In this document: positions 40,497 to 50,438 of the stretch, piece after piece
Numbering within the stretch: position 1 is the first letter of the stretch
Layout: every line of letters starts with the position of its first letter
From: Pelagophyceae sp. CCMP2097
Lineage: Eukaryota; Sar; Pelagophyceae
NCBI GenBank assembly: GCA_026770575.1
Contig: MU657217.1
Coordinates: 125,622-189,621 of the forward strand
DNA length: 64,000 bases
Direction: 5' to 3'
Notes under the pieces: model-generated
Seen by the model: the letters and a program-made list of their open reading frames with translations, nothing else
What the model was told of the DNA's origin: nothing
Database searches by the model: none
Program-made: the position numbers and the translations under genes

Positions 40497-40933
40497 GCGC
40501 CCCACCCCAAGCGCCCGAGAGACGCGCCGCGCCGAGGCGACGGCTCGCGCAGCTGGCGCGCGCGCGAAAAACGAGGAAGAGAGAGATATCTTTCCCGTGG
40601 TACCGCACGCAACCCCCGCGTCCACTCCGTGGCCGCGGGGACTCGGACTGGTCAGTAATGACGCCATACAACCCCGGTCCACGCCCTCCGGGTATCGCTA
40701 ATATTCGCTAATATCAACCGCTTCTACAGGGAGTGGGGGATCGGCTCCATGCGCGGCCGCGCCCGCGCGCTGCTCACGCAACTCGACGCCGTCGGCGAGC
40801 CGCGCCACGCGCCGTCGAGCTGCTTCTTTGCCGCACAGGCTCGGCTCCAATACGCCGCGCGCCAGCAGGCCTACGTCTTCCGACAGGGACCTTACGTCCA
40901 GCGGCCTAACGGCCGGCACTGCTAGATGACTGA
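40497..40933. other. Intergenic with AT-rich motif and small frame
   Basis: Contains TCGCTAATATTCGCTAATATC (about 40696-40716), which resembles the AT-rich end of the block at 40934-41031. A plus-strand frame 40750-40925 (MRGRARALLTQLDAVGE) preceded by a CTACAG acceptor could be a last exon, but no upstream exon was found. Confidence 0.35.
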
Positions 40934-41031
40934 CACCGCCCGCCGCTTCTCTTCGCGCTCTCCCGTTTCTCTGCTCCCTGCGCTTCGCCTGCCCTCCGCG
41001 CCGACTGTTTGATCGTTAAAGTAAATATCGC
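40934..41031. promoter_or_regulatory. Dispersed upstream block, copy B
   Basis: Inverted near-identical copy of the block at 25834-25946. It ends 67 bases before the ATG of the Mpv17-family gene with the AT-rich end (TTTAA/AGTAAATATCGC) facing the gene, as in copy A. Confidence 0.6.
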
Positions 41032-41097
41032 TAATATTCGGCGATTGGTCAGGTCCGGCCGTCGTCCGACCACCGCGGCCGGCGCAAGGGTTATACG

Positions 41098-41760
41098 ATG
41101 AGCGCGACCTTCAACAAGCTGCTGCAGGCGTACGGCGCAGTATCGGAGTCTCATCCCTGGACGACGGCGTTCACTACCTGCCTAGTCAAGGGATGCATCT
41201 CAGATGTTGTCGCGCAACGAATCGTCGAGGGCAACGCCAAAGTGGACGTCAAGCGCACCGCCGTCTACGGCTTCTACGGTGGCTGGTGAGGCGGGAGAGG
41301 CTGGTTTGTCTACTGGCGTGTCTGCCAGGGAGAGGCGGCTGACGGAGGCTGCCACACGCCCCTGCAAAGGTACTGCGGCTGGGTGCAGCACGGCGTCTAC
41401 AACATCATCTACACGCGCATGTTCGGCCCGTCGGCGACTGTGTTCAACGCGGTTAGAAAGGTCGCATTCGACTCCATCGTGACGGTGCCAGTCGTCGTTT
41501 TTCCGGTGTACTATATGTACAAGCACACGCTTTACGACGGCGACGGCCCTCTTGCGGGTCTCAAAGACTGCCAGGCGCACCTGGTCGAGATGTGCACTTC
41601 TTATTATACGGTCTGGGTCCCGGCAAACCTTTTAGTTTTTACTATCGTGCCCGTCCGTTTCCGCATCGGCATGATCGCCTGCACATCGCTGGGCTGGCTC
41701 ACCATCTCATCGTACCTCACGCACACGCACGACAAGAGGGCAACCGATGTCGCTAGCTGA
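41098..41760 (+). CDS. Mpv17/PMP22-family membrane protein
   Basis: Exons 41098-41285 and 41370-41760 join at a split Trp codon (TG/G) to 192 residues. The N-terminus LLQAYGAVSESHPWTTAFTT (W-x-x-Y-x(4)-L-like start, HPxxT) and the internal C-terminal signature VPVRFRIGMIACTSLGWLTISS are those of the Mpv17/PMP22 family. Four hydrophobic segments can be counted. Family members sit in the inner mitochondrial or peroxisomal membrane and behave as small-molecule channels; the location here cannot be decided. The usual GD-x(2)-AQ after helix 1 is SDVVAQ. The intron is 84 nt with a GTGAGG donor. The stop lies 80 bases from the end of the convergent DnaJ gene. Confidence 0.85.
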
Positions 41761-41839
41761 GCGGCAGTGTGATAGAGCAATCATTGTAATGAATATTAAG
41801 TTTTGCGAACCGGGCCTCGTCAGGGTGCGCGCGCGTCTT

Positions 41840-43727
41840 CTAGACGGGCATGCGCTGGAAGGTGCAGAGCGAGCAGCTGAGGTGCTGCGGGTTTTCGTTG
41901 ACGAACGTGCAAGCCGCGCACGCCCACGGCCCGGACGGCGGCGGCGGCGAGTACGAAGACTGCTGCGGCGTGTACTGCTGCGGCGCGCCGGCGTACGACG
42001 ACTGCGGCGGCGCGAACGACTGCTGAGCGTATTGCTGCGGCGCGTACGACTGCTGCGGCGCGTAGCTCGGAGACGGCGCTTGCGGCGCGTACTGCTGCTG
42101 CGGCGCGTACTGGTACTGGCCGCCGTAGGATTCGTACTGCTGCGGCGAATAGTCGAACTGGCGCTGCGCTTGGAAGACATCTTGCCTCTCAAGCCTCTGC
42201 GCAAGGTCGCGGTCGCGGTCCTCGCGCGCCCGCTGCGACTCGCGACGCTCGCGGTCCCGCACCTTGTCCTTTGCTTCTTTGTCCGTCTGCTTCTTCGCAG
42301 CCTTTTGCCTCGACGCTTTTGCCTCTTTTGTCTCGTTTGCCGAAGCTGCGGTCCAGTCGCCTCGCGCGTCCGGCGCACGCAGAGGCGCCTTGGGCTGCTG
42401 CTGCTGCCGCGGCGGCGGCGCGTCGTCGCGCGGCGGCTCGACGTCGGAGTCGTCGGCCTTTTCGGCCTTTTCGGCCTTCTTTTGCGCTTTGTCAGCCTTG
42501 GTGGGCCGCTTCCGAGGCAGCTTCTTCTTGCCGCCCTCATCATCCACCGCAGCCGGAGCGGCGGACGTAGGCGCGGCCGGCGGGACCGACGCCGCGGCCG
42601 GCGCGGCCTTTGGCGCAGGAGCCTTTGCCGGCGCTGCCTTTGCCGGCGCCGCCTTCACCGGCGGCTTGGCCGGCGGCGCCTTCTTCACCACGTCGTCGTC
42701 GGACGACTCGTCGGACGAGGCGACGACTTGCGGCTTTGGGACCTCTTGGTTTGGCTTTGGGGCCGGCTTGGTGGCGACCTTTCCGTGGAATTCTTCGTGT
42801 TGCAAAAGCAAATGCGCCAGCTTCGCCGCGTCGTGCATCCGGGGCACGACGAGGGACCTGCGCTTGCACTCCGCGACGAGCTTGGAGCAGGGCCAGTCTA
42901 AATAGCGCAGGGGCTTCTCGGAAGCGTCGTGGCCCACGGCCGCCAGCCGCGTGGCGAACTTGGCCCGTTCGACTTCCTTTTTAGACTTGTGCTGCTCCTT
43001 CTCCTTGCCAATCTCCTCCTTTTCCGCCTCGCGTGCCGCCGTTTTCTGTTCTTTTTTCTGATTCTCCAGCTCTGCGGCCGCTGCACGCCTCTCCCATAGA
43101 GCCTCCGCCTCGGCGGCCGCCTCCTTGGCGTCCTCGTCGGCGGCGCCGCTTCCCATGCGGAAGCCGCCGCCGCCCCCAAAGTGGAAGCCACCGCCGCCGC
43201 CGCCGCCGGAGCGCATAAAGAAGGCGCGGAGCATGTCCGCAAAGTCGACCCAGTCGTCGTCCCCGTCGCCCTGGTCAAAGCCAGAGAAGCCGAAGAAATC
43301 CTCCCCAAACGCGTCGTCGTCCTCCTCGGAACCGTAATCGCCGTCGTCCTCGGACCGGTCACTATCGTCACCTTCAAAGTGCGGGAAGCCCCGGTCGCCG
43401 TGGTCCGCGCGCTTCCGAAGGCGCTCGAATAACTCGAAAGACTCCATGCACCGGTGGAAGCGCTCCGTCGCGCCTAGAGGATGAAGCGTCGACGGCCGCC
43501 CTGGCCTCGTTTCCTGGTAGCGAAGTCTCGATGCCTGGCGGCGTCTCTCTGTTGTCGGGCCTTTCTCCGCATCATCGCGACTCACCGGCGTCGTCCGGAT
43601 TTTTGTCCGGGTGGTGCTTCAACGAGGCCTTTCGGAACGCGGACTTGATGGTCTTCTCGTCGCGTTCCTCGGCGTCGATGCACAACATCTCTGCAGCCTC
43701 GTCAATCGTCATCTTCGCGGAAGCCAT
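41840..43727 (-). CDS. DnaJ (J-domain) protein with RanBP2-type zinc finger
   Basis: Exons 43727-43586 and 43473-41840 close in phase (G/GC) to 591 residues. A J domain begins at the start, with TIDEAAEMLCIDAEERDEKT and the HPD motif in LKHHPDKNP, continuing to FELFERLRKR. Then come an acidic stretch, a Gly/Phe-rich segment (FHFGGGGGFRMG), a charged coiled coil, a SAP-like helix pair (CSKLVAECKRRSL), a long Lys/Ala/Pro disordered region, a Gln/Tyr/Pro-rich prion-like segment (APQQQYAPQ) and a C-terminal RanBP2 finger (WACAACTFVNENPQHLSCSLC). J domains stimulate Hsp70; RanBP2 fingers bind ubiquitin, Ran or RNA. The combination with a low-complexity QY-rich region suggests an RNA- or condensate-associated co-chaperone, which is inference. 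The intron is 112 nt. Confidence 0.88.
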
Positions 43728-43960
43728 ACTGGCGAAACACCCGCGGCGCCGCTCTGCGTGTGCGCGGCCGCGGGGCGCCGATAAGAGGGCCGCGACGGGA
43801 CGGCCGAAGAACGCGCGGGCGAGGCGCGGGCGAGGTCGAGCGCGCGGGTTTCTAAATCGGACTCGAGACTCGGACTTGGCGATCACGCCGCTGAAACACG
43901 GACTTTCCGACCTTTTCGAGCGCCGAGCCGCGCGCCCTCCGCGTCGGTGCCTGCGCGGCC

Positions 43961-45693
43961 ATGGCGGCCTCGAACATGGCCGCGGCGCTGGTGCTCGTCC
44001 GGCAAACTCACTCGGCGCACGCGTCTGTGATCGATTCCCTCGAGCGGTCCTTCGACGCCGAGACGGTGCGCGCCGCAGCTTTCGACTGCCGGCTTGTGCA
44101 AGCATGGCGCATTGAGAGAAAGATTGCTCATCGTCAGAACGACCTCGCGGAAAACCTACGCTCGGCTCGCCAGCGACCGGCAAGCGCTCGACGACGACCG
44201 CGCGGCTTTTATCAGCGAAGCGGAGGCGAAGCTCGCGCTCGACGAGGCGGAAAAGGCGCGCAAGAAAGCAGCGGCGCCGCCGCCCGACGACGTGGTCAAG
44301 CTCGAGACTTTTAGAACCGTGCTGACCAGCGTTGAGGACTCCATGCTGGGCCGCATATTCGGCCGCTGCGACGCGATGCTGCAGTCGGACCCTTCAGATG
44401 GATCCATCTTCATCGACCGTGACGGCGAGCGGTTCCGGCTGGTCCTCGACTTTTTACGCGACCTCGACGGCTCGCATGCGCAGAGGGCGATCCGCGGCGA
44501 TCCTCCGGACGGGACGCGCACGCAGAGGGCGATCCGCGCCTTGCCCGAGGCTGCGCAGGAGGCCATGATACAGGAGCTGGACTACTTTGGCCTCGAGACG
44601 GCAGTGTTCGGTGTTTTGCGCTGGATCGAAGACGCGGTTTTCCGGCCAGGGCCGGCGATGTACTTCGCACGCTCTGGATGCGCCGCCGTGCTCGCCTGCG
44701 GGCGGTGGTGATGCGACTCCGGTGACTATGCTGCTCGACGCGGAGACTCTGGCCTTGACGACCGGGCCGAACTTGCTCGCCTGCCGACGCGGTTGCGCGG
44801 CCGTCCGATAGATTGAGATTCTACGGACCAAACCGCGAGGTCCCTTCTATGAGAATGCGGTAGCCGCTGCAAACCCCGAAGGGCCTGCGCGTCTTCGGCA
44901 CAGACTCGGGACTTGGGCTGACAATCTGCGACACACAACGAAAGTGTCCCTTCTATGAGAATGCAGAATCCACACCATCAACCCCGAGAATCGACGAGGA
45001 CCGCGTGCTCATGGCGGGCGGGAGGGATTATGATGAAAAAGCTTTTAACACGACAGAGATCCTCCACCTCTCTTCAAACACGGTCGCGCCCGGACCGGTG
45101 ATGCAAACGGCACGATACTGGTGCGCCGCCGTTTCACTCGACGCTCGGCGGATCCTCGTCGTCGGCGGTTTAGACGTTATTTATGGCGAAGAATCGGTGC
45201 TGTCGAGTACCGAGATCCTCAACCTGGACAATATGACCTTTGCGCCGGGGCCCGCCATGGCCTTTTTCGCGGTCGGCAGCGCGGCCGTTTCGCTCGACGA
45301 GGACCGCATCATGGTGGCCGGCGGCTTGACCAGGGGTCGATCTTCCGTCTCGAGGACACGCATACGACAGAGGTCCTCGACGTCCGGACCATGGCGTTTT
45401 CACCCGGCCCGCCGATGCGCTACGCGCGCTCGTATTGCGCAGCCGTGCCCGTCGACGCGCTGCACGTTTTGGTCATGGGCGGCGAGTTTCGGGACGCGCC
45501 GACGGACAGGACCGAGCTCCTCAATTTGGCGGAGATGGCGTTTTCGCCCGGGCCGAATATGGACGCGAAGCGCGCCGGAGCCGGCGCCGTGAAAGTCGAC
45601 GGATCTCCGCGCATCCTATTGCTGGGCGGCCACTCGCTCGACGAGGAAAATGAGGCCTTCGACCTGGAGTCTTGCGATGTCCTCGCCGAGTAA
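43961..45693 (+). pseudogene. Decayed KCTD-Kelch copy
   Basis: Paralogue of 35490-37120. The first-exon start (MAASNMAAALVLVRQTHS) is homologous. The coiled coil and T1 domain follow at 44160-44560, but the NVGGARFE core strand is deleted (VVKLETFRTVL), and an insertion duplicates QRAIRGDPPDGTRT. The frame stops at 44711 in the first Kelch blade. Blades resume at 45005 (LMAGGRDYDEK, RILVVGGLDV) and the frame breaks again near 45345, where similarity continues in another frame (VLVMGGEF, ILLLGGHSLDE) to the stop at 45693. A direct repeat TCCCTTCTATGAGAATGC (about 44850 and 44950) lies in the broken part. At least two frame breaks plus loss of the BTB core argue for a pseudogene. Confidence 0.75.
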
Positions 45694-45883
45694 ATTAGAC
45701 GAGGGCGCGGCCGCCGGCCGACTCGCAACGGCGCCGCGCATAAAGATCCCAGCGCGTGCGCTAAGTCCACACAAACTTTACTACTCGCCAAAATTAACTC
45801 TCGCCAAAACCTGTTCAGCGATTTCTTCCGCGGGTCAGGCTCAAGTTGCGATCCTCCGCAAGCTCGCCCGCCTCCGCGTCGCG

Positions 45884-46916
45884 ATGGCGTCGTCGCTGCG
45901 CGCGAAGCTGTTCACGCACGAGGACCCGCTGCAGATCCACAAGTCGCTGGGGCTCTTTTGCCTCGTCAACTTCGTCTACCGCTTCTCGCATGTCGGTCCC
46001 ACGGATATGCGCTTCACGTCGGACTGGCAGACGCTCGCCGTGCTCGGCCTCCACGCCATGCTGAGCCTGACCTCTTTGATCTTCCAGCTCCCGAAGAAGC
46101 GCATTAAAGGCGGCTATCGAATCTGGCCAGAATACCGCTTACACTCCATCGCCTTTGCCCTCCGGTCTCTCGTCGGCATGCTCGTCACCTGGGTCGAGCT
46201 GCGCCGAGGGGCGGAGCCCAACTACTGGATCAACGTGGGCATCGTGCTCGGGAGCATGGCCCTCGCGGACGCGGGCTCCAAGTGGTGAGTGGCTCGGGCT
46301 CGACCGGGGCCTCCGGGGCTCGGTCGGGGCCTCGAATCGCTTTTTGCTGAAACCCCTCGAATAGGATCCTTGACGTAGGTGCGGCGAGGCGAACCGGTCG
46401 TCTTCGATCCGCGACCTCGACGCGGGCCCCTCGACGCGCTTCTTCTTCTCCGCGATGCAATTCCACGGCACCTTTGGCTGCCTTTTAGGCCTGCGCAGGT
46501 TCTCCATGCAGTTTATCTACGTTTGGGTCATTCAACTCAACGCGTTTTTGATGACTCTGCGACGCAAGAACCTGGCGCCGCACGCCCTTTTGGTCACCGG
46601 GTACGGCTTCATGCTCGTTTTCGGATTTTGCGTCGCCGCCTCGGAACTGCACTCTGCCGGGCTCTTCATGGCGGTCAACACTCTTTCGAATTTGGCCGTC
46701 ATTTTACGACTTGGCTGCCGCCTGAACAAGTACCTCATGTGGGCGGGCCTCGGCGTCCTCACCCACCTGGCGCGGCCCAGCGCGGCGCCGGACCACTGGT
46801 TCGCAAAGTTCTGGCCGGGGTTGTCGGCGCTGTCGGTGGCCGTGGTCTTTGCGCTGGGCATTCTGAAGGTACAAAAGGCCAAGCAAGACGCCAACAAGGA
46901 CGCCAAAGGCGTTTGA
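45884..46916 (+). CDS. Polytopic membrane protein, two exons
   Basis: Exons 45884-46284 and 46379-46916 join at a split Trp codon to 312 residues. Six or seven hydrophobic segments are visible, for example LGLFCLVNFVYRF, LAVLGLHAMLSLTSLIF, LVTGYGFMLVFGFCVAA and LSALSVAVVFALGILKV; the C-terminus is lysine-rich (KVQKAKQDANKDAK), an ER-retrieval-like tail without the exact KKxx. The start MASSLRAKLFTHEDPLQIHK precedes the first helix. I do not recognise the family. Conserved-looking features are HKSLG near the N-terminus and the histidines between helices. The intron is 94 nt with GTGAGT. Confidence 0.65.
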
Positions 46917-47031
46917 GGCGCCCCAACGACCATCCAAACGATCCCCGCCAGTGCCGTCCAGAGGTCAAACACCCTATTGGCCCGTCGAGGTTTCTCAGTT
47001 AATATATGTTCACGATACCGCGCGAGGCGCC

Positions 47032-48358
47032 TCAGGCGGCCCCAACGCGGTATGCTCTCCCCCAGACGTGCCCGCGTTCGCAGGCGAAGCACGAGGCTCT
47101 CCCCGACGACGCGCGTGTCCATGGCTGGCCTTCCGTCGCGGGGCCCAGGGCGTGCATCGACTCCAACGCCTCGTAGCCTTGGCCGAGCACAATTTTCAGC
47201 AACTTACCCTTGGTGTCTCGCCCGACGCTCCTGCGCGAGTTGCCGCCCTCGCCGGGGAACTCGGAATCGTAGCCGCCGTCGAGGACGTCGTCGTCAAAGG
47301 CGACGGTCCCTCGGCAGCCGCGGACGAAGCAATGTTTGTTCGCAGCGAAAGATTCTTCCGAATCGACAGAATCCGCACGGAGCACGCCGCCGCAGACCGC
47401 TGCAGCGTCGAAGAAGCCGACGAAGACGCAGCCGACTAAAGAATCGCCTTGGTGGGCGAAGAACGCTGCGGCTGCCCCGACGCCCGCCTGAATGTCCAAG
47501 CGCCCAAGCGACCAAAGCGTGCACGCCGCCGCCGGGTCGCCGGGCCGCGTCCGCCTCGTCATGGCGTATAAACGCTCGCCGACGAGGTCCGCGCTGCCGG
47601 GCTCGCCGAGGGCGGGCCACCGTCGGCGGTCCCTCAAACGATCTCTGTTGGCTTCTAATACCGAGTACCGTTCGACAAACGACGCGACCAAACGCGGCTG
47701 CACCTCGAAGCGGTCTAGATACGAGTGCAGCCTCGCCGCGTCGTCGTAGCCTCTGCGGACGGCGGCTTTGGCGGCGTCGACTTGGGCAGCTTCGCATCTG
47801 ACCAGGAAGTCCTGCTGCCGATTGTCCAGTTCTAAGAACCAACGCTCGTCGTCCGCGTTGGCGTGCTCCTCCGCGAGGCGCCACAGTTCCAAGCCCCACG
47901 GCCGGCCTTGGGACCTAAGTAAGAACGATGACGAGCGCCTCCCTAGAGGACAGTCCCTAGAGGACAGTCCCCGGCCATCCCAGTCCCTAGAGGACAGTCC
48001 CTGGCCAGTCCTTTGCCGGTATAGACGCTGGCGAAAACCCGTAGTACGCTGCCCACTCTTCGTCCGAGTCGCGATGGAGCGACCTTTGGACTTCGTCCTC
48101 AAAAAGCCGAAACTCGCGCGCGCCCCGCGTCATGGCCTCGTAGTCGGCATCGTCGTCGTCGTCCGCCGCGCAGACGGCGGCGGCAGCGGCGGCGTCGGCG
48201 TCGTCGTCGTGTAAAGAGGAAACGGAGGATGCCGAGGAGCACGAATCATCCGCTTCCGCCGACATCATCGCCTCCAGCACCGCCGCGCGCTCCTCGGCCG
48301 GCATCGCCGCCAGCGCCGCGACTAGGCGCTCCTCCTCGGCGCGCGAGTATGCGGCCAT
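47032..48358 (-). CDS. Hypothetical protein, acidic N-terminus
   Basis: Exons 48358-48039 and 47914-47032 close in phase to about 400 residues; an alternative donor 12 bases further downstream also keeps the frame. The N-terminal exon is acidic with Ala, Ser and Asp runs (SSLHDDDADAAAAAAV) and ends with an amphipathic region (REFRLFEDEVQRSL). The second exon is mostly helical: LWRLAEEHANADDERWFLEL, RLVASFVERYSVLEANRDRL. A hydrophobic stretch (VGCVFVGFFDAAAVCGG) follows, then Gly-rich loops. No known domain. The intron (124 nt) contains the minisatellite at 47941-48003. The 3' end is 115 bases from the convergent membrane-protein gene. Confidence 0.5.
47941..48003. repeat. CCCTAGAGGACAGT tandem repeat in an intron
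   Basis: Four copies of CCCTAGAGGACAGT(C) in about 60 bases, two adjacent and two separated by CCCCGGCCATCCCAGT-type sequence, within the intron of the hypothetical gene. Confidence 0.8.
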
Positions 48359-48497
48359 TGGTATTCCTGACACGCGCCAAGATACCTTCCGTCTTCGGCT
48401 GTAACCTTCTTAAGCAAGATTCAAACAAACCTCTTTGGGAAGTGCGAGGTTGAAAGTCAAAGTGCGAGGTCGTCGGACTCGGAGAAGGCGCGTCACG

Positions 48498-49190
48498 ATG
48501 CCTGCCAAGTGGCTCGCGTTGCTGCTTTTCACGCCGGTGCGCAGCGGCACGCAGTTCTGGCTCGGCCGGCCGGCGGGTTTTGCCCTGAAACGCTTCCTCG
48601 CAAAGCACTCTTCCCTCGGCCCGAACGAGGCGTTGCTGCCGGAGATTACGCAGCCGCTCGGCGCAGACCGCAAACTCCCAAAGGGCCTCCACGCGCGGTC
48701 CATGCAGCGCAGCATTTCCGGCGACTTTGACGCGGCGGCCGCCGCCGTTTTAGCGTGGGGCTCGCGCGAGGCTTCTACGAACGTAAAGTGCTTCGTCGCG
48801 CGCGACACGGCTTCGAAACAGATGGCCACGTGCGCGCAGACGTACATCCCGCAAGTGTGGTGCGTCAACCCCGTCTTCCAGACGTACTCCGTCGCCCAAC
48901 GGCTCACGCGGCGCCACAAAGTCCGAAGCGACTGGGCCGCGCTGCCTTTCGGCGCCACAAGGATTGCCGCTGTGGCCTACACGACGCAGCAAGGCCACCT
49001 CCTCGCCGGCGAGGAACGGCTCTCCGTGGCCCAGGGGCCCGACGGCACGCTGCACATACAAGTCCTCTCCGTCTCCAAAGGCGCGGGGCTCCGCGGCAGA
49101 CTCGTCTACCCGTTCATCGGCCCAATGCAGCAAAGCTTCTTCCGAGAGCAGCTCGACGTCGTTTCAGAGGCGGCGGCGAGAAAATTATAA
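48498..49190 (+). CDS. DUF1990-family protein
   Basis: An intronless frame; from the ATG at 48498 it encodes 230 residues. The C-terminal half matches the DUF1990 pattern: an aromatic region, ATRIAAVAYTTQQGHLLAGEE with the characteristic T..GH...GEE block, and then IQVLSVSKGAGLRGRLVYPF and a final QQSFFREQLD. DUF1990 is found in bacteria and plants and has no settled biochemical role. MPAKWLALLLFTP at the start is hydrophobic and may be a signal anchor or organelle pre-sequence. The expected early YP..W motif is not obvious. The stop lies two bases from the end of the convergent RWD gene. Confidence 0.7.
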   Translation: MPAKWLALLLFTPVRSGTQFWLGRPAGFALKRFLAKHSSLGPNEALLPEITQPLGADRKLPKGLHARSMQRSISGDFDAAAAAVLAWGSREASTNVKCFVARDTASKQMATCAQTYIPQVWCVNPVFQTYSVAQRLTRRHKVRSDWAALPFGATRIAAVAYTTQQGHLLAGEERLSVAQGPDGTLHIQVLSVSKGAGLRGRLVYPFIGPMQQSFFREQLDVVSEAAARKL

Positions 49191-49192
49191 TG

Positions 49193-50377
49193 TCATCGTC
49201 TTGTGTCCGGAGCATTTCCGGATACGCTCCTCTGCGCTTGCGCGGGCGTGACGCCGCGGCAGTGCAGCGTCTTCGAACGCGACTTGGCCCCTTGCCGCAG
49301 CGTCACGGCCGACTTTGAGACGCCTAAAAGTTTGGCGAAAAATGCGCAGACCGCGTCGTTGGCGGCGCCATCGCGGGGTGGGGCCGAAACGTCGACCTCC
49401 AAAGCGTCGCCGCAACGTGCAATGGCCGTCTCCTGTTTGCCAGTGTGGACGTGGACATCAACAAGGCAGCCGTCCGCGGCGGCCGTGACCCACGCAGGCA
49501 AGGCTTCGGAGGGCGCGGCGTGCGTAGTCAAAGTCTCGGACCAGCCCACAAGGCCTTTTTCGTCTGCGAGGAAGCGCTGCGACAGTACTGTAGAGCACTT
49601 TTCTTTACATTTCTTGCCCTTTGAGTCGACGTCGACGAGCTCTGTGCGGAGGCGCCGGAGGAAGCTTGAAATTGCATCCTGTGGTCCGTCGAGCGTGAGC
49701 ATCGCGTCCTCGACGCGCCTCGGCCGGTTCGGCTTTGGTGCCGCTCTATAAGACAGTTTCGCGCCCAAGTCTGGAGCGGCCCACGCCTTTAAGAGCTTGG
49801 CGTACGCGGCGCGGTCGTTCATGTGGTCAATCCGCACCTCCGTGCGCTGCATTTGGGGCGTGCTTGTTGCGTCGCCGGGCGGCGCGGGGCCGTCCGAAAA
49901 GAGCGCCGCTTGTGCGTCTTGGATCAGTTCCAAGCCGCACTCGCGGCCCTTGCTGGTTGTAGCGAGGTGACGCAGCCGGTCGCGCGCGGCCTTGATAGAG
50001 TGCATCGGCAGGTGCGGTGCGTCGACGGACACGATCACCGCCGTCGTTGAAGGGTAGCCTCTTGGCAGCGCCAACTCGAGGCGCGCAGTGAGGCCGTCCG
50101 ACTGCAGATGGACGACGAGCGACGACGAAGCCTACAAACGCGCATGGTCCTTTCCATGGAGTCCGTGGGTCCTTTCCATGTAGTCCATGGGTCCTTTCCA
50201 TGTAGTCCGCGTGTCGATGCAGGGTGCAGTCAAGGTCCGTGGATGCAGGCAGGTGGTTGAGGCGCTCACCTCGGTGCTGTTGACGTTTACGTCGTCACCG
50301 TAGATGGCCGAAATGGCCTGGATCTCGTCTTGGAGCCGGTCATCGTCTTCCGGGCCGAAGCTTGACTCAGCATACAT
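49193..50377 (-). CDS. RWD - DUF1115-like - YggU (DUF167) fusion protein
   Basis: Exons 50377-50270 and 50131-49193 join in phase 0 to 348 residues. An RWD domain occupies the first 115 residues: DDRLQDEIQAISAIYGDD and LELALPRGYPSTTAVIVSV carry the YPxx signature. The middle (HMNDRAAYAKLLKAW, ELVDVDSKGKKCKEK) resembles the domain that follows RWD in RWDD2-type proteins. The C-terminal 80 residues are a YggU/DUF167 domain: VDVHVHTGKQETAI, LEVDVSAPPRDGAANDAV, GVSKSAVTLRQGAKSRSKTL, with PPRDGAAN and GxxSRxK intact. DUF167 is usually a stand-alone small protein (C15orf40 in animals). RWD domains bind proteins, often in ubiquitin-like pathways. The joined function is unknown. The start lies 61 bases from the divergent SDHC start. 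Confidence 0.8.
50143..50212. repeat. Direct repeat in RWD gene intron
   Basis: Three tandem copies of about 22 bases, GGTCCTTTCCATGTAGTCCA-type, inside the 138-nt intron. Confidence 0.85.
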
Positions 50378-50438
50378 ATCGCCAAAAGAAAGAGAGATCT
50401 TTAGAAACAAGCCTTGCCACCAGGGCGTCAAAGCGAGG

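Noticed and set aside
39695..40612. CRISPR-like regular repeats in the WD40 genes
   Set aside because: The periodicity is about 120-126 bases and encodes WD40 blades in frame; there are no short spacers.
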